Positions 21,201 to 29,313 of a DNA stretch of 64,000 bases are shown in pieces. Position 1 is the first letter of the stretch. Each line of letters opens with the position of its first letter. Source of the DNA: Porphyromonas sp. (GTDB lineage Bacteria > Bacteroidota > Bacteroidia > Bacteroidales > Porphyromonadaceae); the NCBI GenBank assembly GCA_022772085.1, contig JALFBN010000015.1, forward strand, positions 29,875 through 93,874, written 5' to 3'. Position numbers and translations under genes: made by a program. Under the pieces are notes generated by a model. The model was given only the letters and a program-made list of their open reading frames with translations. It was not told the origin of the DNA and searched no databases.

Positions 21201-23066
21201 ATGGCGACAAGAAGAAAAATTAGATTCAGTCTCGTATATCGAGATATGTGGCAATCTTCGGGGAAATACCAACCTCGAGCCGAGCAACTCGAAGCTATTG
21301 CACCGCTTATCGTAGAGATGGGGTGCTTTAGCCGTGTAGAAACAAATGGAGGCGCATTTGAGCAGGTACAACTCCTAGCCGGGCGCAACCCCAACGAAGC
21401 CGTAAGAGCCTTCACTCGTACCTTTAATCAAGCAGGCATACAGACCCATATGCTTGACCGTGGGCTTAATGGACTGCGTATGTACCCCGTACCAAGTGAT
21501 GTGCGCCGACTAATGTACAAGGTCAAAAAGGCTCAAGGGACGGATATTACCCGCATCTTCGACGGGCTCAATGACCCTCGCAATATCATTCCCTCTATCC
21601 ACTACGCATTGGAAGCAGGCATGATTCCACAAGCCACCCTCTGTATTACCTACTCTCCCATCCACACCATCGAATACTATAGTCAATTGGCAGACCAACT
21701 GATCGACGCCGGTGCACCCGAGATCTGCCTTAAAGATATGGCAGGTATTGGGCGTCCACGCTTCTTAGGCAATCTAACACGAACCATCAAGACGAAGCAC
21801 CCTGAGGTGATCATTCAGTATCATGGACATTCAGGACCCGGATTTTCTGTTGCTTCGATGCTCGAGGTTTGCGAAAACGGGGCAGATATTATTGATGTAG
21901 CGATGGAACCCATCTCTTGGGGAAAGATCCATCCGGATGTGATCACAATAAGAGAGATGCTCCATGATGCCGGATTTGAAGTGCCCGAAATCAATATGAA
22001 TGCCTATATGAAGGCACGCTCGCTCACCCAAAGTTTCATTGACGAAAGTCTCGGATACTTTATGACAGCAAGCAATAAAGAGACCTCTTCTCTACTCGTA
22101 GGATGTGGGTTACCCGGGGGGATGATGGGCTCTATGATGGCGGATCTCAAGGGAGTACATGCAGGGATCAATATGTTCCTTCGCAGTAATGATCAACCCG
22201 AACTCTCCATCGACGATCTCTTGGTGAAGCTCTTCGAGGAGGTGGAATACGTTTGGCCTCGTGTAGGCTATCCCCCACTCGTTACGCCCTTTAGCCAATA
22301 TGTCAAAAATATTGCCCTGATGAACGTATACAATATGGTGCGTGGTGAAGGACGATGGCAGGCTATCGACCAAAATACGTGGAATATGCTCCTCGGAAAG
22401 GCTGGGCAACTCCCCGGACCTCTTGATGAGGAACTCATTGCGCTCGCTAAGGAAAAAGGCTTCGAGTTCTCCACTGAAGATCCTCAACAATTCTATCCTG
22501 ATGCTTTAGACGAATACCGTAAGGAAATGGATGAGAATGGCTGGGAATATGGAGCAGACGATGAAGAACTTTTCGAACTGGCTATGCACGATCGCCAATA
22601 TCGAGACTTCCAAAACGGCGTAGCCAAAGAGCGTTACGATGTCGATCTAGAGAAAGCCAAGGCAGAAGCCCTAGCCAAAAAAGGATATGACGATAGCGAT
22701 ATAAAGAAAGCGATGCGAGCGGGTTGTATCTCAATAGAAGCCCCCGTCTCGGGTATAGTCCTTTGGGAAATTGATCCCGTAGAGGGCTCCATGGCGCCTG
22801 CCATAGGAACACCCTTTGCCACAGGTCAAAGGCTCTGCTATATCCAAAACAGCTACGGACAACTCACCGAGGTCACTGCCCTATTTACGGGTCAGGTGTC
22901 TGAAATCTGCATACCTCAAGGCTCTGCCGTACGCAAAGGTGAGGAGCTTCTCTACATGCGTCAAGCCGACAAAGAGATACTATACCCCAAGACCGAATCT
23001 CCTCTAGTACAACTAGAAAAGAGCCTTGCCGAACCGCGACACCGCATCTCCCGTCGTAAGCGATAA
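21201..23066 (+). CDS. Pyruvate carboxylase/oxaloacetate decarboxylase-like protein lacking the biotin lysine
   Basis: A 621-residue protein with the domain order of a carboxyltransferase subunit: an HMGL-like TIM barrel (about 1-290), a PYC/OADA conserved domain (about 300-480), an acidic linker, and a C-terminal biotinyl/lipoyl-like fold (about 540-610). The metal-site Lys is kept (Lys178 in KDMAG) and the first Asp is kept (RDMWQS), but RDxHQS has Trp for His and the HxHxTSG motif reads QYHGHSG, so one metal-ligand His is Gln. The AMKM biotinylation site is replaced by NSYGQ. It is therefore unlikely to be a normal biotin-dependent enzyme. It may be a lineage-specific family with another activity, or a regulatory homologue. 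It has its own promoter and no carboxylase partner nearby. Confidence 0.75.
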   Translation: MATRRKIRFSLVYRDMWQSSGKYQPRAEQLEAIAPLIVEMGCFSRVETNGGAFEQVQLLAGRNPNEAVRAFTRTFNQAGIQTHMLDRGLNGLRMYPVPSDVRRLMYKVKKAQGTDITRIFDGLNDPRNIIPSIHYALEAGMIPQATLCITYSPIHTIEYYSQLADQLIDAGAPEICLKDMAGIGRPRFLGNLTRTIKTKHPEVIIQYHGHSGPGFSVASMLEVCENGADIIDVAMEPISWGKIHPDVITIREMLHDAGFEVPEINMNAYMKARSLTQSFIDESLGYFMTASNKETSSLLVGCGLPGGMMGSMMADLKGVHAGINMFLRSNDQPELSIDDLLVKLFEEVEYVWPRVGYPPLVTPFSQYVKNIALMNVYNMVRGEGRWQAIDQNTWNMLLGKAGQLPGPLDEELIALAKEKGFEFSTEDPQQFYPDALDEYRKEMDENGWEYGADDEELFELAMHDRQYRDFQNGVAKERYDVDLEKAKAEALAKKGYDDSDIKKAMRAGCISIEAPVSGIVLWEIDPVEGSMAPAIGTPFATGQRLCYIQNSYGQLTEVTALFTGQVSEICIPQGSAVRKGEELLYMRQADKEILYPKTESPLVQLEKSLAEPRHRISRRKR

Positions 23067-23120
23067 GACCGCTACTAAAAACTGAGGGGAGGTTCTCACC
23101 CCACCCCTTAGCTCCACATC

Positions 23121-23161
23121 ACCTCTCATCTATCCCCTTGATAGATGGGAGGTTTCCTTTT
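23121..23161 (+). terminator. Terminator after the carboxyltransferase-like gene
   Basis: ACCTCTCATCTATC pairs with GATAGATGGGAGGT around a five-base loop, followed by a T-rich tract. Confidence 0.8.
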
Positions 23162-23235
23162 AATCGGATCTTACGAATCGGGTAAAAAGCCACCACTGCA
23201 TCCGATAGTGGAGCAAACACTTTCGGTTCCAACAA

Positions 23236-23276
23236 AAATAAAAGAGCTCCTTCATTAACGCGGAACAAGCTCTTTT
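23236..23276 (-). terminator. Terminator of the ClbS/DfsB gene
   Basis: On the minus strand AAAAGAGCT pairs with AGCTCTTTT, followed by TATTTTTG, just after the stop of the leftward gene. Confidence 0.7.
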
Positions 23277-23298
23277 AATAGCAAGTATTTCTTTCGCA

Positions 23299-23838
23299 TT
23301 ACTTCTTAGATGTCTTGATATGCGATTTTATTTTCTTCATCGCCCAGTCGTAATGGCTGGCAGTTGCCGAAACACAGTAAGCTCCAAGTGGGGAAGTTCC
23401 GGTCCAAGCGAGTGCTCCTTTGGCAAAGAGTTCATCATTGGAGAACTGCTCTATCAGAGCCATTACATCTTTGTGGCTCTCTCTTAACTTTGCTTTAGCT
23501 TCCTCCAATGGCGTATTTTGGTGCTTCTTCCAAAACTCAACATTCATTGTCGGATAGGTCTTCCAATTATATGGTTCGGGTAAAAATGGCTTACATTCAC
23601 CGTTGCTGTTGGCTTTTATCCAATTTAACAACAACTGATGCCATTCATACAGATGCACAAGAACGTCGCGCAGGTTTTTATCTCGACTCCAATGTGCTTC
23701 TTTACCAGCCGAGACCATTTCCTCGGAAAATGTTGTCATCTGTTGTTCCTCGCTCATATCATCAATGAGTTTCCACATTTTCTCGAATTGCCCATTGGCG
23801 GATACAAGTAAATCTCCTTTTGTTGTTGCTCGTGCCAT
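23299..23838 (-). CDS. ClbS/DfsB-family four-helix bundle protein
   Basis: A 179-residue protein of the DUF1706/ClbS-DfsB family, recognised by ARATTKGDLLVSANGQFEKM at the start, WSRDKNLRDVLVHLYEWHQL (about 50-69) and PYNWKTYPTMNVEFW. Members are four-helix DinB-like proteins. ClbS itself protects E. coli from colibactin by hydrolysing it, but most relatives have no known substrate. It is a lone gene on the minus strand, between plus-strand genes and with its own terminator, which fits an independently acquired gene. A TACATTTG -7 box lies at 23888-23895 on the minus strand. Confidence 0.82.
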   Translation of the reverse strand: MARATTKGDLLVSANGQFEKMWKLIDDMSEEQQMTTFSEEMVSAGKEAHWSRDKNLRDVLVHLYEWHQLLLNWIKANSNGECKPFLPEPYNWKTYPTMNVEFWKKHQNTPLEEAKAKLRESHKDVMALIEQFSNDELFAKGALAWTGTSPLGAYCVSATASHYDWAMKKIKSHIKTSKK

Positions 23839-23941
23839 GTTTTCTTATTTTAGTTGTCGATTATGATGGAGTTCCTAGAGAATAGCGCAAATGTACTTGA
23901 TTTATTGCGAATAAGATACCGAGTAATCAGGTAAAAAATAC

Positions 23942-23985
23942 AGGGCTACACTTTTTTATCTCTTGCCCAACAAGAAAAAAACTCT
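23942..23985. repeat. T-rich intergenic repeat, copy A
   Basis: It contains AGGGCTACACTTTT (23942-23955) and TTTTTTATCTCTTG (23952-23965), followed by GCCC. Both 14-base words recur near 37684-37715, one inverted and one direct, and CTACACTTTT recurs at 52026. No coding potential is seen. Confidence 0.5.
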
Positions 23986-24091
23986 TGCTCGGTAAATCCA
24001 AAAATAAGTAGCCTGGGGATAATCAAGAATACAGCAAACAGATACCTATCATTGGGTATCTCATTTTGATATAAGCTCTCCGTTTGTCGCC

Positions 24092-24099
24092 TAACTTTG
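24092..24099 (+). promoter_or_regulatory. Candidate -7 box of feoAB, very close to the start codon
   Basis: TAACTTTG ends six bases before the ATG at 24105, so transcription would start at or next to the start codon. A TTTG lies 23 bases upstream at 24065-24068. Confidence 0.45.
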
Positions 24100-24104
24100 T
24101 GCTC

Positions 24105-26648
24105 ATGAAGTTATCTGAGATTTCAACGGGCAAAACGGTGCTGATCCGTAAGGTAGGGGGACACGGAGCCTTCCGCAAGAGGATTCTCGAAATGGGATTC
24201 GTCGCAGGGAAGCCGATTACCGTAATCCAAAATGCTCCTCTCAAGGACCCTGTGTATTACAGACTTATGGACTACAACGTATCTCTAAGGCGTAAAGAAG
24301 CCGCACTGATTGAGGTGGAAGAGATCGAGCCTGAAAAGGTTGCACAGATAACTCTAAATGACGAGGTAATGGTAACGGAAACCTCCTCCGTGAATCCTCT
24401 TTTCGAGAACACAATACCTACTAATAGGGATAACAATCATACAATACATGCACACACCTCCAAACATCGAAAGAAGCTCCGAGTAGCCCTCGTAGGCAAT
24501 CCCAATTGCGGAAAAACCTCCCTCTTTAACCTTGCAAGTGGAGCACATGAACATGTAGGTAATTACAGTGGTGTAACTGTAGATGCCAAGGAAGCCTACT
24601 TCAACCACGGCGACTACCACATAGAGATCGTAGACCTCCCGGGAAGCTATTCCCTATCACCCTACAGTCCCGAGGAGCTATACATCCGCAAATATCTCAC
24701 CGAAGCAACCACAAGACCCGATGTCGTAATCGACGTCGTTGATACCTGCAACCTAGAGCGCAACCTCTACCTCACGATGCAGATTAAGGAGCTAAAACTT
24801 CCCATGGTAGTAGCCCTTAATATGTTCGATGAATTCGAGAACAGCAAAAGTAAACTCGACATCAAGCTCCTCTCCCAGCTGCTGGATATTCCCATGATCC
24901 CCACCGTAGGACGAGTGGCTCGAGGGGTAAAGGAACTATTCGATGCCGTGATACAATTAGCCGAAAAGGAGGTAGATGCCATAAGCGAACGAGATATAAA
25001 AATCCCCTATGGCTCTATCCTGGAGCCATCCATAGAGATCTTGACCCACAAGATCACGGAGCACCTCCCGACAATAGATACCCTCCCTGCCCGCTATATT
25101 GCCATCAAACTACTCGAAAAAGACCCTGAGATGGAGCACTCCTTACAGCAAATGGGCGACAAAGGGGAGTTTATCCTATCGGCTGTGCGCTTTGAACTGA
25201 ATAAGATGAAAAGCAGTTTGGGAGAAGATAATGCGGAAACACTAATCACCGATAGACGATACGGCTATATTGCAGGAGCTTTACGCGAAACTCTCCGCCC
25301 TCATAAAAGCAATGCGCGCACCAAAACAGATCGTATCGACCGCTGGCTGATCAATCCGCTGGTAGGCTTTCCGATATTTTTGGTATTTATCTTTTTAATG
25401 TTTCAGTGTACCTTTCAATTGGGTGCCTACCCACAAGGGTGGATTGAAATGCTTGTCGAATGGTTTGGTGGTAAAGTATCGCAAATGCTCAGCGATGGCC
25501 CTCTAAAGGATTTGCTTGTCGGAGGAATCATCCAAGGGGTTGGAGGCGTTATCGTATTCCTTCCCCAAATACTAATCCTTTACCTCTTCATCTCCGTTAT
25601 GGAAGATACCGGGTATATGGCTCGTGCAGCCTTTATGATGGACAAACTTATGCACAAAATGGGGCTGCATGGCAAGTCATTTATACCTCTGATCATGGGA
25701 TTTGGATGCAATGTTCCTGCTATCATGTCATCACGCACCATTGAGAGCCGACAGAGCCGACTCATCACCATCTTGGTCACTCCACTCATGAGTTGCAATG
25801 CGCGCTTACCGATATACGTCCTATTAGCAGGAGCCTTTTTCTCCACTCACGCAGGAACGGTATTTTTCGGCTTGTATCTATTTGGGATTATTTTGGCCAT
25901 ATTACTTGCTCGCCTCTTCCGCAAAGTTTTTTTCAAACAGGAGGATATTCCTTTCGTCATGGAACTCCCTCCCTACCGTATACCTACCTATAAGTCCGTA
26001 CTCATACACGTATGGGACAAGGCTAAGGAGTATCTCCAAAAGATGGGAACAATCATACTTGGAGCCTCTATAATTATCTGGTTCTTGGGATATTTCCCTC
26101 GTGAAGAGGTCGTACAACGAACCGAAGCGCGTATTACGGAAGTACTCAATGATCCCCATATAATCTCTGAAAAAGAGCGTACAGAGATCATAGACTCCCT
26201 CCGCCTTGTAGGGCATACCGAGCAGCAAGAGGGTTCAATCTTGGGACAAATGGGCAAAGCGATAGAGCCTGTACTCTCCCCTCTCGGATTTGATTGGAAG
26301 ATGAGTATTGCCCTACTCTCCGGACTTCCTGCCAAAGAGGTGGTCGTAGGAGCCATGGGCGTTATCTATACAGGAAACAATGATGGAAGCGATGAGGCTA
26401 CCGTATTACTGACCGAACGGATCAAGCAGGAGGTACGCCCAGATGGAAGCCCTGCATTCACGCCGCTCATCGCGCTCTCATTCATGGTATTTGCCCTGCT
26501 TTACTTCCCCTGCATCGCCACGGTAACCGCCGTAGGACGGGAGACGGGAAGTTACAAATGGAGTCTTTTCGTGATGGCATACACCTGCCTATTGGCATGG
26601 ATGGCATCATTCGCAGTATATCAAATAGGCTCCTTACTCGGATTCTAA
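24105..26648 (+). CDS. feoB: Ferrous iron transporter, FeoA-FeoB fusion
   Basis: An 847-residue fusion: a FeoA-like SH3 domain (about 1-75, MKLSEISTGKTVLIRKVGGH), a charged linker, then FeoB with its cytoplasmic GTPase domain and membrane part. The G1 motif GNPNCGKTS is at about 130, with VDLPGSYSLSPYS (G3) and ALNMFDEF (G4). The membrane region from about 420 to the end contains the two Gate domains, including GFGCNVPAIMSSRTIE and GLPAKEVVVGAMG. It imports Fe2+ across the inner membrane. A TTG at 24084 opens the frame earlier, but the ATG at 24105 matches the FeoA start. A small Cys-rich partner follows after 12 bases. Confidence 0.96.
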   Translation: MKLSEISTGKTVLIRKVGGHGAFRKRILEMGFVAGKPITVIQNAPLKDPVYYRLMDYNVSLRRKEAALIEVEEIEPEKVAQITLNDEVMVTETSSVNPLFENTIPTNRDNNHTIHAHTSKHRKKLRVALVGNPNCGKTSLFNLASGAHEHVGNYSGVTVDAKEAYFNHGDYHIEIVDLPGSYSLSPYSPEELYIRKYLTEATTRPDVVIDVVDTCNLERNLYLTMQIKELKLPMVVALNMFDEFENSKSKLDIKLLSQLLDIPMIPTVGRVARGVKELFDAVIQLAEKEVDAISERDIKIPYGSILEPSIEILTHKITEHLPTIDTLPARYIAIKLLEKDPEMEHSLQQMGDKGEFILSAVRFELNKMKSSLGEDNAETLITDRRYGYIAGALRETLRPHKSNARTKTDRIDRWLINPLVGFPIFLVFIFLMFQCTFQLGAYPQGWIEMLVEWFGGKVSQMLSDGPLKDLLVGGIIQGVGGVIVFLPQILILYLFISVMEDTGYMARAAFMMDKLMHKMGLHGKSFIPLIMGFGCNVPAIMSSRTIESRQSRLITILVTPLMSCNARLPIYVLLAGAFFSTHAGTVFFGLYLFGIILAILLARLFRKVFFKQEDIPFVMELPPYRIPTYKSVLIHVWDKAKEYLQKMGTIILGASIIIWFLGYFPREEVVQRTEARITEVLNDPHIISEKERTEIIDSLRLVGHTEQQEGSILGQMGKAIEPVLSPLGFDWKMSIALLSGLPAKEVVVGAMGVIYTGNNDGSDEATVLLTERIKQEVRPDGSPAFTPLIALSFMVFALLYFPCIATVTAVGRETGSYKWSLFVMAYTCLLAWMASFAVYQIGSLLGF

Positions 26649-26660
26649 AACAGAATAGTT

Positions 26661-26819
26661 ATGCAATTCATTCTCGTCTGTATCATATTTGTGGTAACCG
26701 TTTTGATTGCCCTGCGCAACCTTTGGCGCATATTGTTTCCTCGTCAGGGTAAAGCATCATCTTGTACAAGTTGCTCAGGATGTCCGCATAGCCCCAGCTC
26801 CAGACCAAATTCAAAGTAA
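26661..26819 (+). CDS. FeoB-associated Cys-rich membrane protein
   Basis: A 52-residue protein: one membrane segment (FILVCIIFVVTVLIALRNLW) followed by a short tail with three cysteines in CTSCSGC and a Pro/Ser-rich end. Size, topology and position 12 bases after feoB match the FeoB-associated Cys-rich family, which takes the place of FeoC in many bacteria. A role in Fe2+ transport or iron sensing is suggested by context only. Confidence 0.85.
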   Translation: MQFILVCIIFVVTVLIALRNLWRILFPRQGKASSCTSCSGCPHSPSSRPNSK

Positions 26820-27004
26820 CAAAAGGATTAAGAGATCGTCCCGGAAAACCTCTGAAACTCCAATCCATGGGTCGTATGTCCATCATGATTGCGAGCAAAA
26901 CGCCCAAGAAATCATCTTCGGCAAAGCGGACAAACATGCATCCTCAAATAGAATAAAATCCTGGCGAATACGACAGAAATAGAAACAAAATAAATTACCT
27001 CTAA

Positions 27005-27508
27005 ATGATGAATGCGTTTATCAATGCTCTTTGTAGCAATACAAAAAACGAACAAATACCAGAAGAGTATGACTTCTTTGGCAATTTAATAGGTGAATGG
27101 AATATTATTTGGAATGATCATCTAAATGAGGTTGAACCAAGACGGGTAAAGGGAGAATGGATATTCTCATGGGTATTAGACGGCATGGCAATACAAGATC
27201 TATTTATCGTACCCTCTCGAGAAGAACGCCTGCAAAATAAGCAACCTGATGCCGAATATGGTACAACACTTCGTTTCTTTAACCCAAAGACTTCGGAATG
27301 GGATATATTCTACGGCTGTACGGGAGAAGCGATCCGCCTCACCGCCCGAAAAATCGACAACAAGATTATCTTAACTGAAAATACAACAGAAAGGATGAGA
27401 TATATCTTTTCTGATATAACAGACTCCTCCTTTTTATGGATAAAAGAGCAAGTAACCAAAAATAACGAATGGCAAACTGTTGCTAAAGTCTTTGCTGAGA
27501 GAAAATGA
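27005..27508 (+). CDS. Hypothetical protein, AT-rich
   Basis: A 167-residue protein with no signal peptide or membrane segment. It has an alternating beta-rich pattern with many aromatic residues (FFGNLIGEWNIIW, WIFSWVLDGMAIQDLFIV, SEWDIFYGCTGEAIRL), resembling small beta-barrel proteins of the DUF1579 or lipocalin-like kind; this is only a fold guess. Base composition is visibly more AT-rich than the neighbours, suggesting recent transfer. Two ATG codons (27005, 27008) are possible starts. Intact and probably expressed, function unknown. Confidence 0.65.
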   Translation: MMNAFINALCSNTKNEQIPEEYDFFGNLIGEWNIIWNDHLNEVEPRRVKGEWIFSWVLDGMAIQDLFIVPSREERLQNKQPDAEYGTTLRFFNPKTSEWDIFYGCTGEAIRLTARKIDNKIILTENTTERMRYIFSDITDSSFLWIKEQVTKNNEWQTVAKVFAERK

Positions 27509-27616
27509 TGAAACATCTACTAATATCGCTATACCGACTGGGAAGGAACTTTTCTCTCAACAGCTCTTCATGTAGGTGTCAGGATAACTTAAATAAACAA
27601 GTACCGAAGCAAAGAA

Positions 27617-27648
27617 GCATGTAAGGTTTTCTGCCAAACCCTACATGC
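27617..27648. terminator. Possible terminator hairpin between convergent genes
   Basis: GCATGTAAGGTTT pairs with AAACCCTACATGC apart from one mismatch. There is no strong T-run on either side. It lies between the convergent gene at 27508 and gmk. Confidence 0.4.
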
Positions 27649-27676
27649 TCCCTTTAACATGCCGATTATGCGCTGT

Positions 27677-28258
27677 CTATTTTCCTGAAGTGGAAGTAGC
27701 CAAAAAGCGTGCAATCGCCTCTCTAACTTCCTCGGAGCATCGCTCTAAATCGTCATTGACAAATTGCATATCAAATTTTTGGGAAAGTCCGATCTCGTAC
27801 TCGGCACGAGCTAAGCGATCAGCAATAACCTCAGCCGAGTCTGTACCACGCCCCTCAAGGCGATGGCGCAACTCCTCCAGCGATGGTGGCAACAAGAATA
27901 TCGTAAGCACCTCCTTGCCATACTTTCTCTTAACCTCCAATGCACCCTCTACATCAATGTCCAAAATTAGATTCCGCCCCAAACTTTGAATCCGATCAAG
28001 TTCACTTTTAAGAGTTCCATAGTATCGCCCCGGATAAACCTCAATATATTCGATAAAGCGATCCTGCTCAATATAGTTCTGAAACTCCTGATCTGAGAGA
28101 AAATAATACTCAACACCATGTTGTTCTGTCCCACGAGGCAGACGATTAGTAGCCGAGATGGAGAATGCGAGTTGCAGAGCTTCACTAGTAATAATCCGAT
28201 TGATAACGGAACTCTTACCCGTACCCGAGGGTGCTGATAGGATAACAATATGCGACAT
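27677..28258 (-). CDS. gmk: Guanylate kinase
   Basis: A 193-residue guanylate kinase that phosphorylates GMP to GDP. The P-loop APSGTGKSSV is at 8-17, the GMP-binding region includes TNRLPRGTEQHGVEYYF, and DIDVEGALEVK is near residue 100. Full length. It follows yicC after two bases, a pairing that is common in bacteria. Confidence 0.97.
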   Translation of the reverse strand: MSHIVILSAPSGTGKSSVINRIITSEALQLAFSISATNRLPRGTEQHGVEYYFLSDQEFQNYIEQDRFIEYIEVYPGRYYGTLKSELDRIQSLGRNLILDIDVEGALEVKRKYGKEVLTIFLLPPSLEELRHRLEGRGTDSAEVIADRLARAEYEIGLSQKFDMQFVNDDLERCSEEVREAIARFLATSTSGK

Positions 28259-28260
28259 AA

Positions 28261-29172
28261 TCAGAGAGCATTAAGCACTTGTTCCTTGATCTGCTCCAGC
28301 TCATCCTTCATCTGTACAACGATTTGTTGCATCGCAGCCTGATTACTTTTAGAGCCGAGTGTATTGATCTCTCGCCCCATCTCTTGGGCGATAAATCCTA
28401 ACTTTTTGCCTACTCCTACAGCAGTTGCCCCTCGCATTGTCTGCAAAAAGTATTGAAGGTGATTTGCCAGTCGCTCCTTCTCCTCGTGTACATCCAACTT
28501 CTCAATATAGTAGATCATCTCCTGCTCAAAGCGATTATTGTCGATGGGTACACCATCCAGTTTTGCCAATTCCTCGGCAAAACGTGTGCGGATATCCTCA
28601 ATCCGTTGCTCCTCATAGGGGGTAACCTCTTCCAGCAGAGCTGTGATGTTAGCAATTTTTTCCTCAAAAATGCGCTCAAGCATTGCCCCCTCCTGAGTAC
28701 GGAATGCATCAAACTCATTCAACGCTTCTTGGATCAAACCTTGGAGTTTCTCTAGGTCTTCGGGAGAGACCTTCTCAGACGTATTGTCGGTTGCCGAGAC
28801 CGTAACCCCAGGGAGAGAGAGAATACGTGTTAGTAAATCCTGCGGGACGGGAATCTCATACCGGGAGGCAATATGCTTTATTTCTCGGTAGTATTGAGCG
28901 ATCTTCTCTTGATCGAAGAAATGGCTCTCGGACTGCTCCTCATCAGAAGCCGCATCAGCAATTGGCGAACTCGTAATCGTTAGTTCGATCTTGCCCCGCA
29001 CAACTCTTTTACTCACTAAACTCCGTATCTCAGGCTCCGCATCCCGATACAAAGAGGGGATTCTTGCCGAGAGCTCCAACTGTTTGTTGTTCAGCGATCG
29101 TATGTTTACCGAAACGGCATTGCCGGCAATAGCTCCTTCGGACTTCCCGAAGCCAGTCATGGATAGTATCAT
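28261..29172 (-). CDS. yicC: YicC/YloC-family endoribonuclease
   Basis: A 303-residue YicC-family protein: the N-terminal half starts MILSMTGFGKSEG, and the C-terminal DUF1732 half includes IAQEMGREINTLGSKSNQ, the most conserved block, near residue 265. YicC of E. coli is an endoribonuclease acting on small RNAs. It is followed immediately by gmk, and preceded by secA with a terminator in between. Confidence 0.93.
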   Translation of the reverse strand: MILSMTGFGKSEGAIAGNAVSVNIRSLNNKQLELSARIPSLYRDAEPEIRSLVSKRVVRGKIELTITSSPIADAASDEEQSESHFFDQEKIAQYYREIKHIASRYEIPVPQDLLTRILSLPGVTVSATDNTSEKVSPEDLEKLQGLIQEALNEFDAFRTQEGAMLERIFEEKIANITALLEEVTPYEEQRIEDIRTRFAEELAKLDGVPIDNNRFEQEMIYYIEKLDVHEEKERLANHLQYFLQTMRGATAVGVGKKLGFIAQEMGREINTLGSKSNQAAMQQIVVQMKDELEQIKEQVLNAL

Positions 29173-29202
29173 TTCTTACTACTTCTATTACATTCCTATA
29201 TG

Positions 29203-29254
29203 AAAAAGGGAGAGAGGTGGAAGGAGTCCTTGCGGAGAGATCCACCCCTCTCTC
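29203..29254 (-). terminator. Terminator of secA
   Basis: On the minus strand GAGAGAGGGGTGGA pairs with TCCACCTCTCTC, followed by CCTTTTTC. It separates secA from yicC. Confidence 0.8.
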
Positions 29255-29313
29255 ATCATGATCTAGTGATCCTCTATGGGAAGAGGCCCCCTTGCCTCAG
29301 GAGACAGTATCTA

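Noticed and set aside
26683..26937. A minus-strand frame that could suggest a transposase remnant
   Set aside because: It is antisense to the FeoB-associated gene, has no transposase motif and no terminal inverted repeats were seen.
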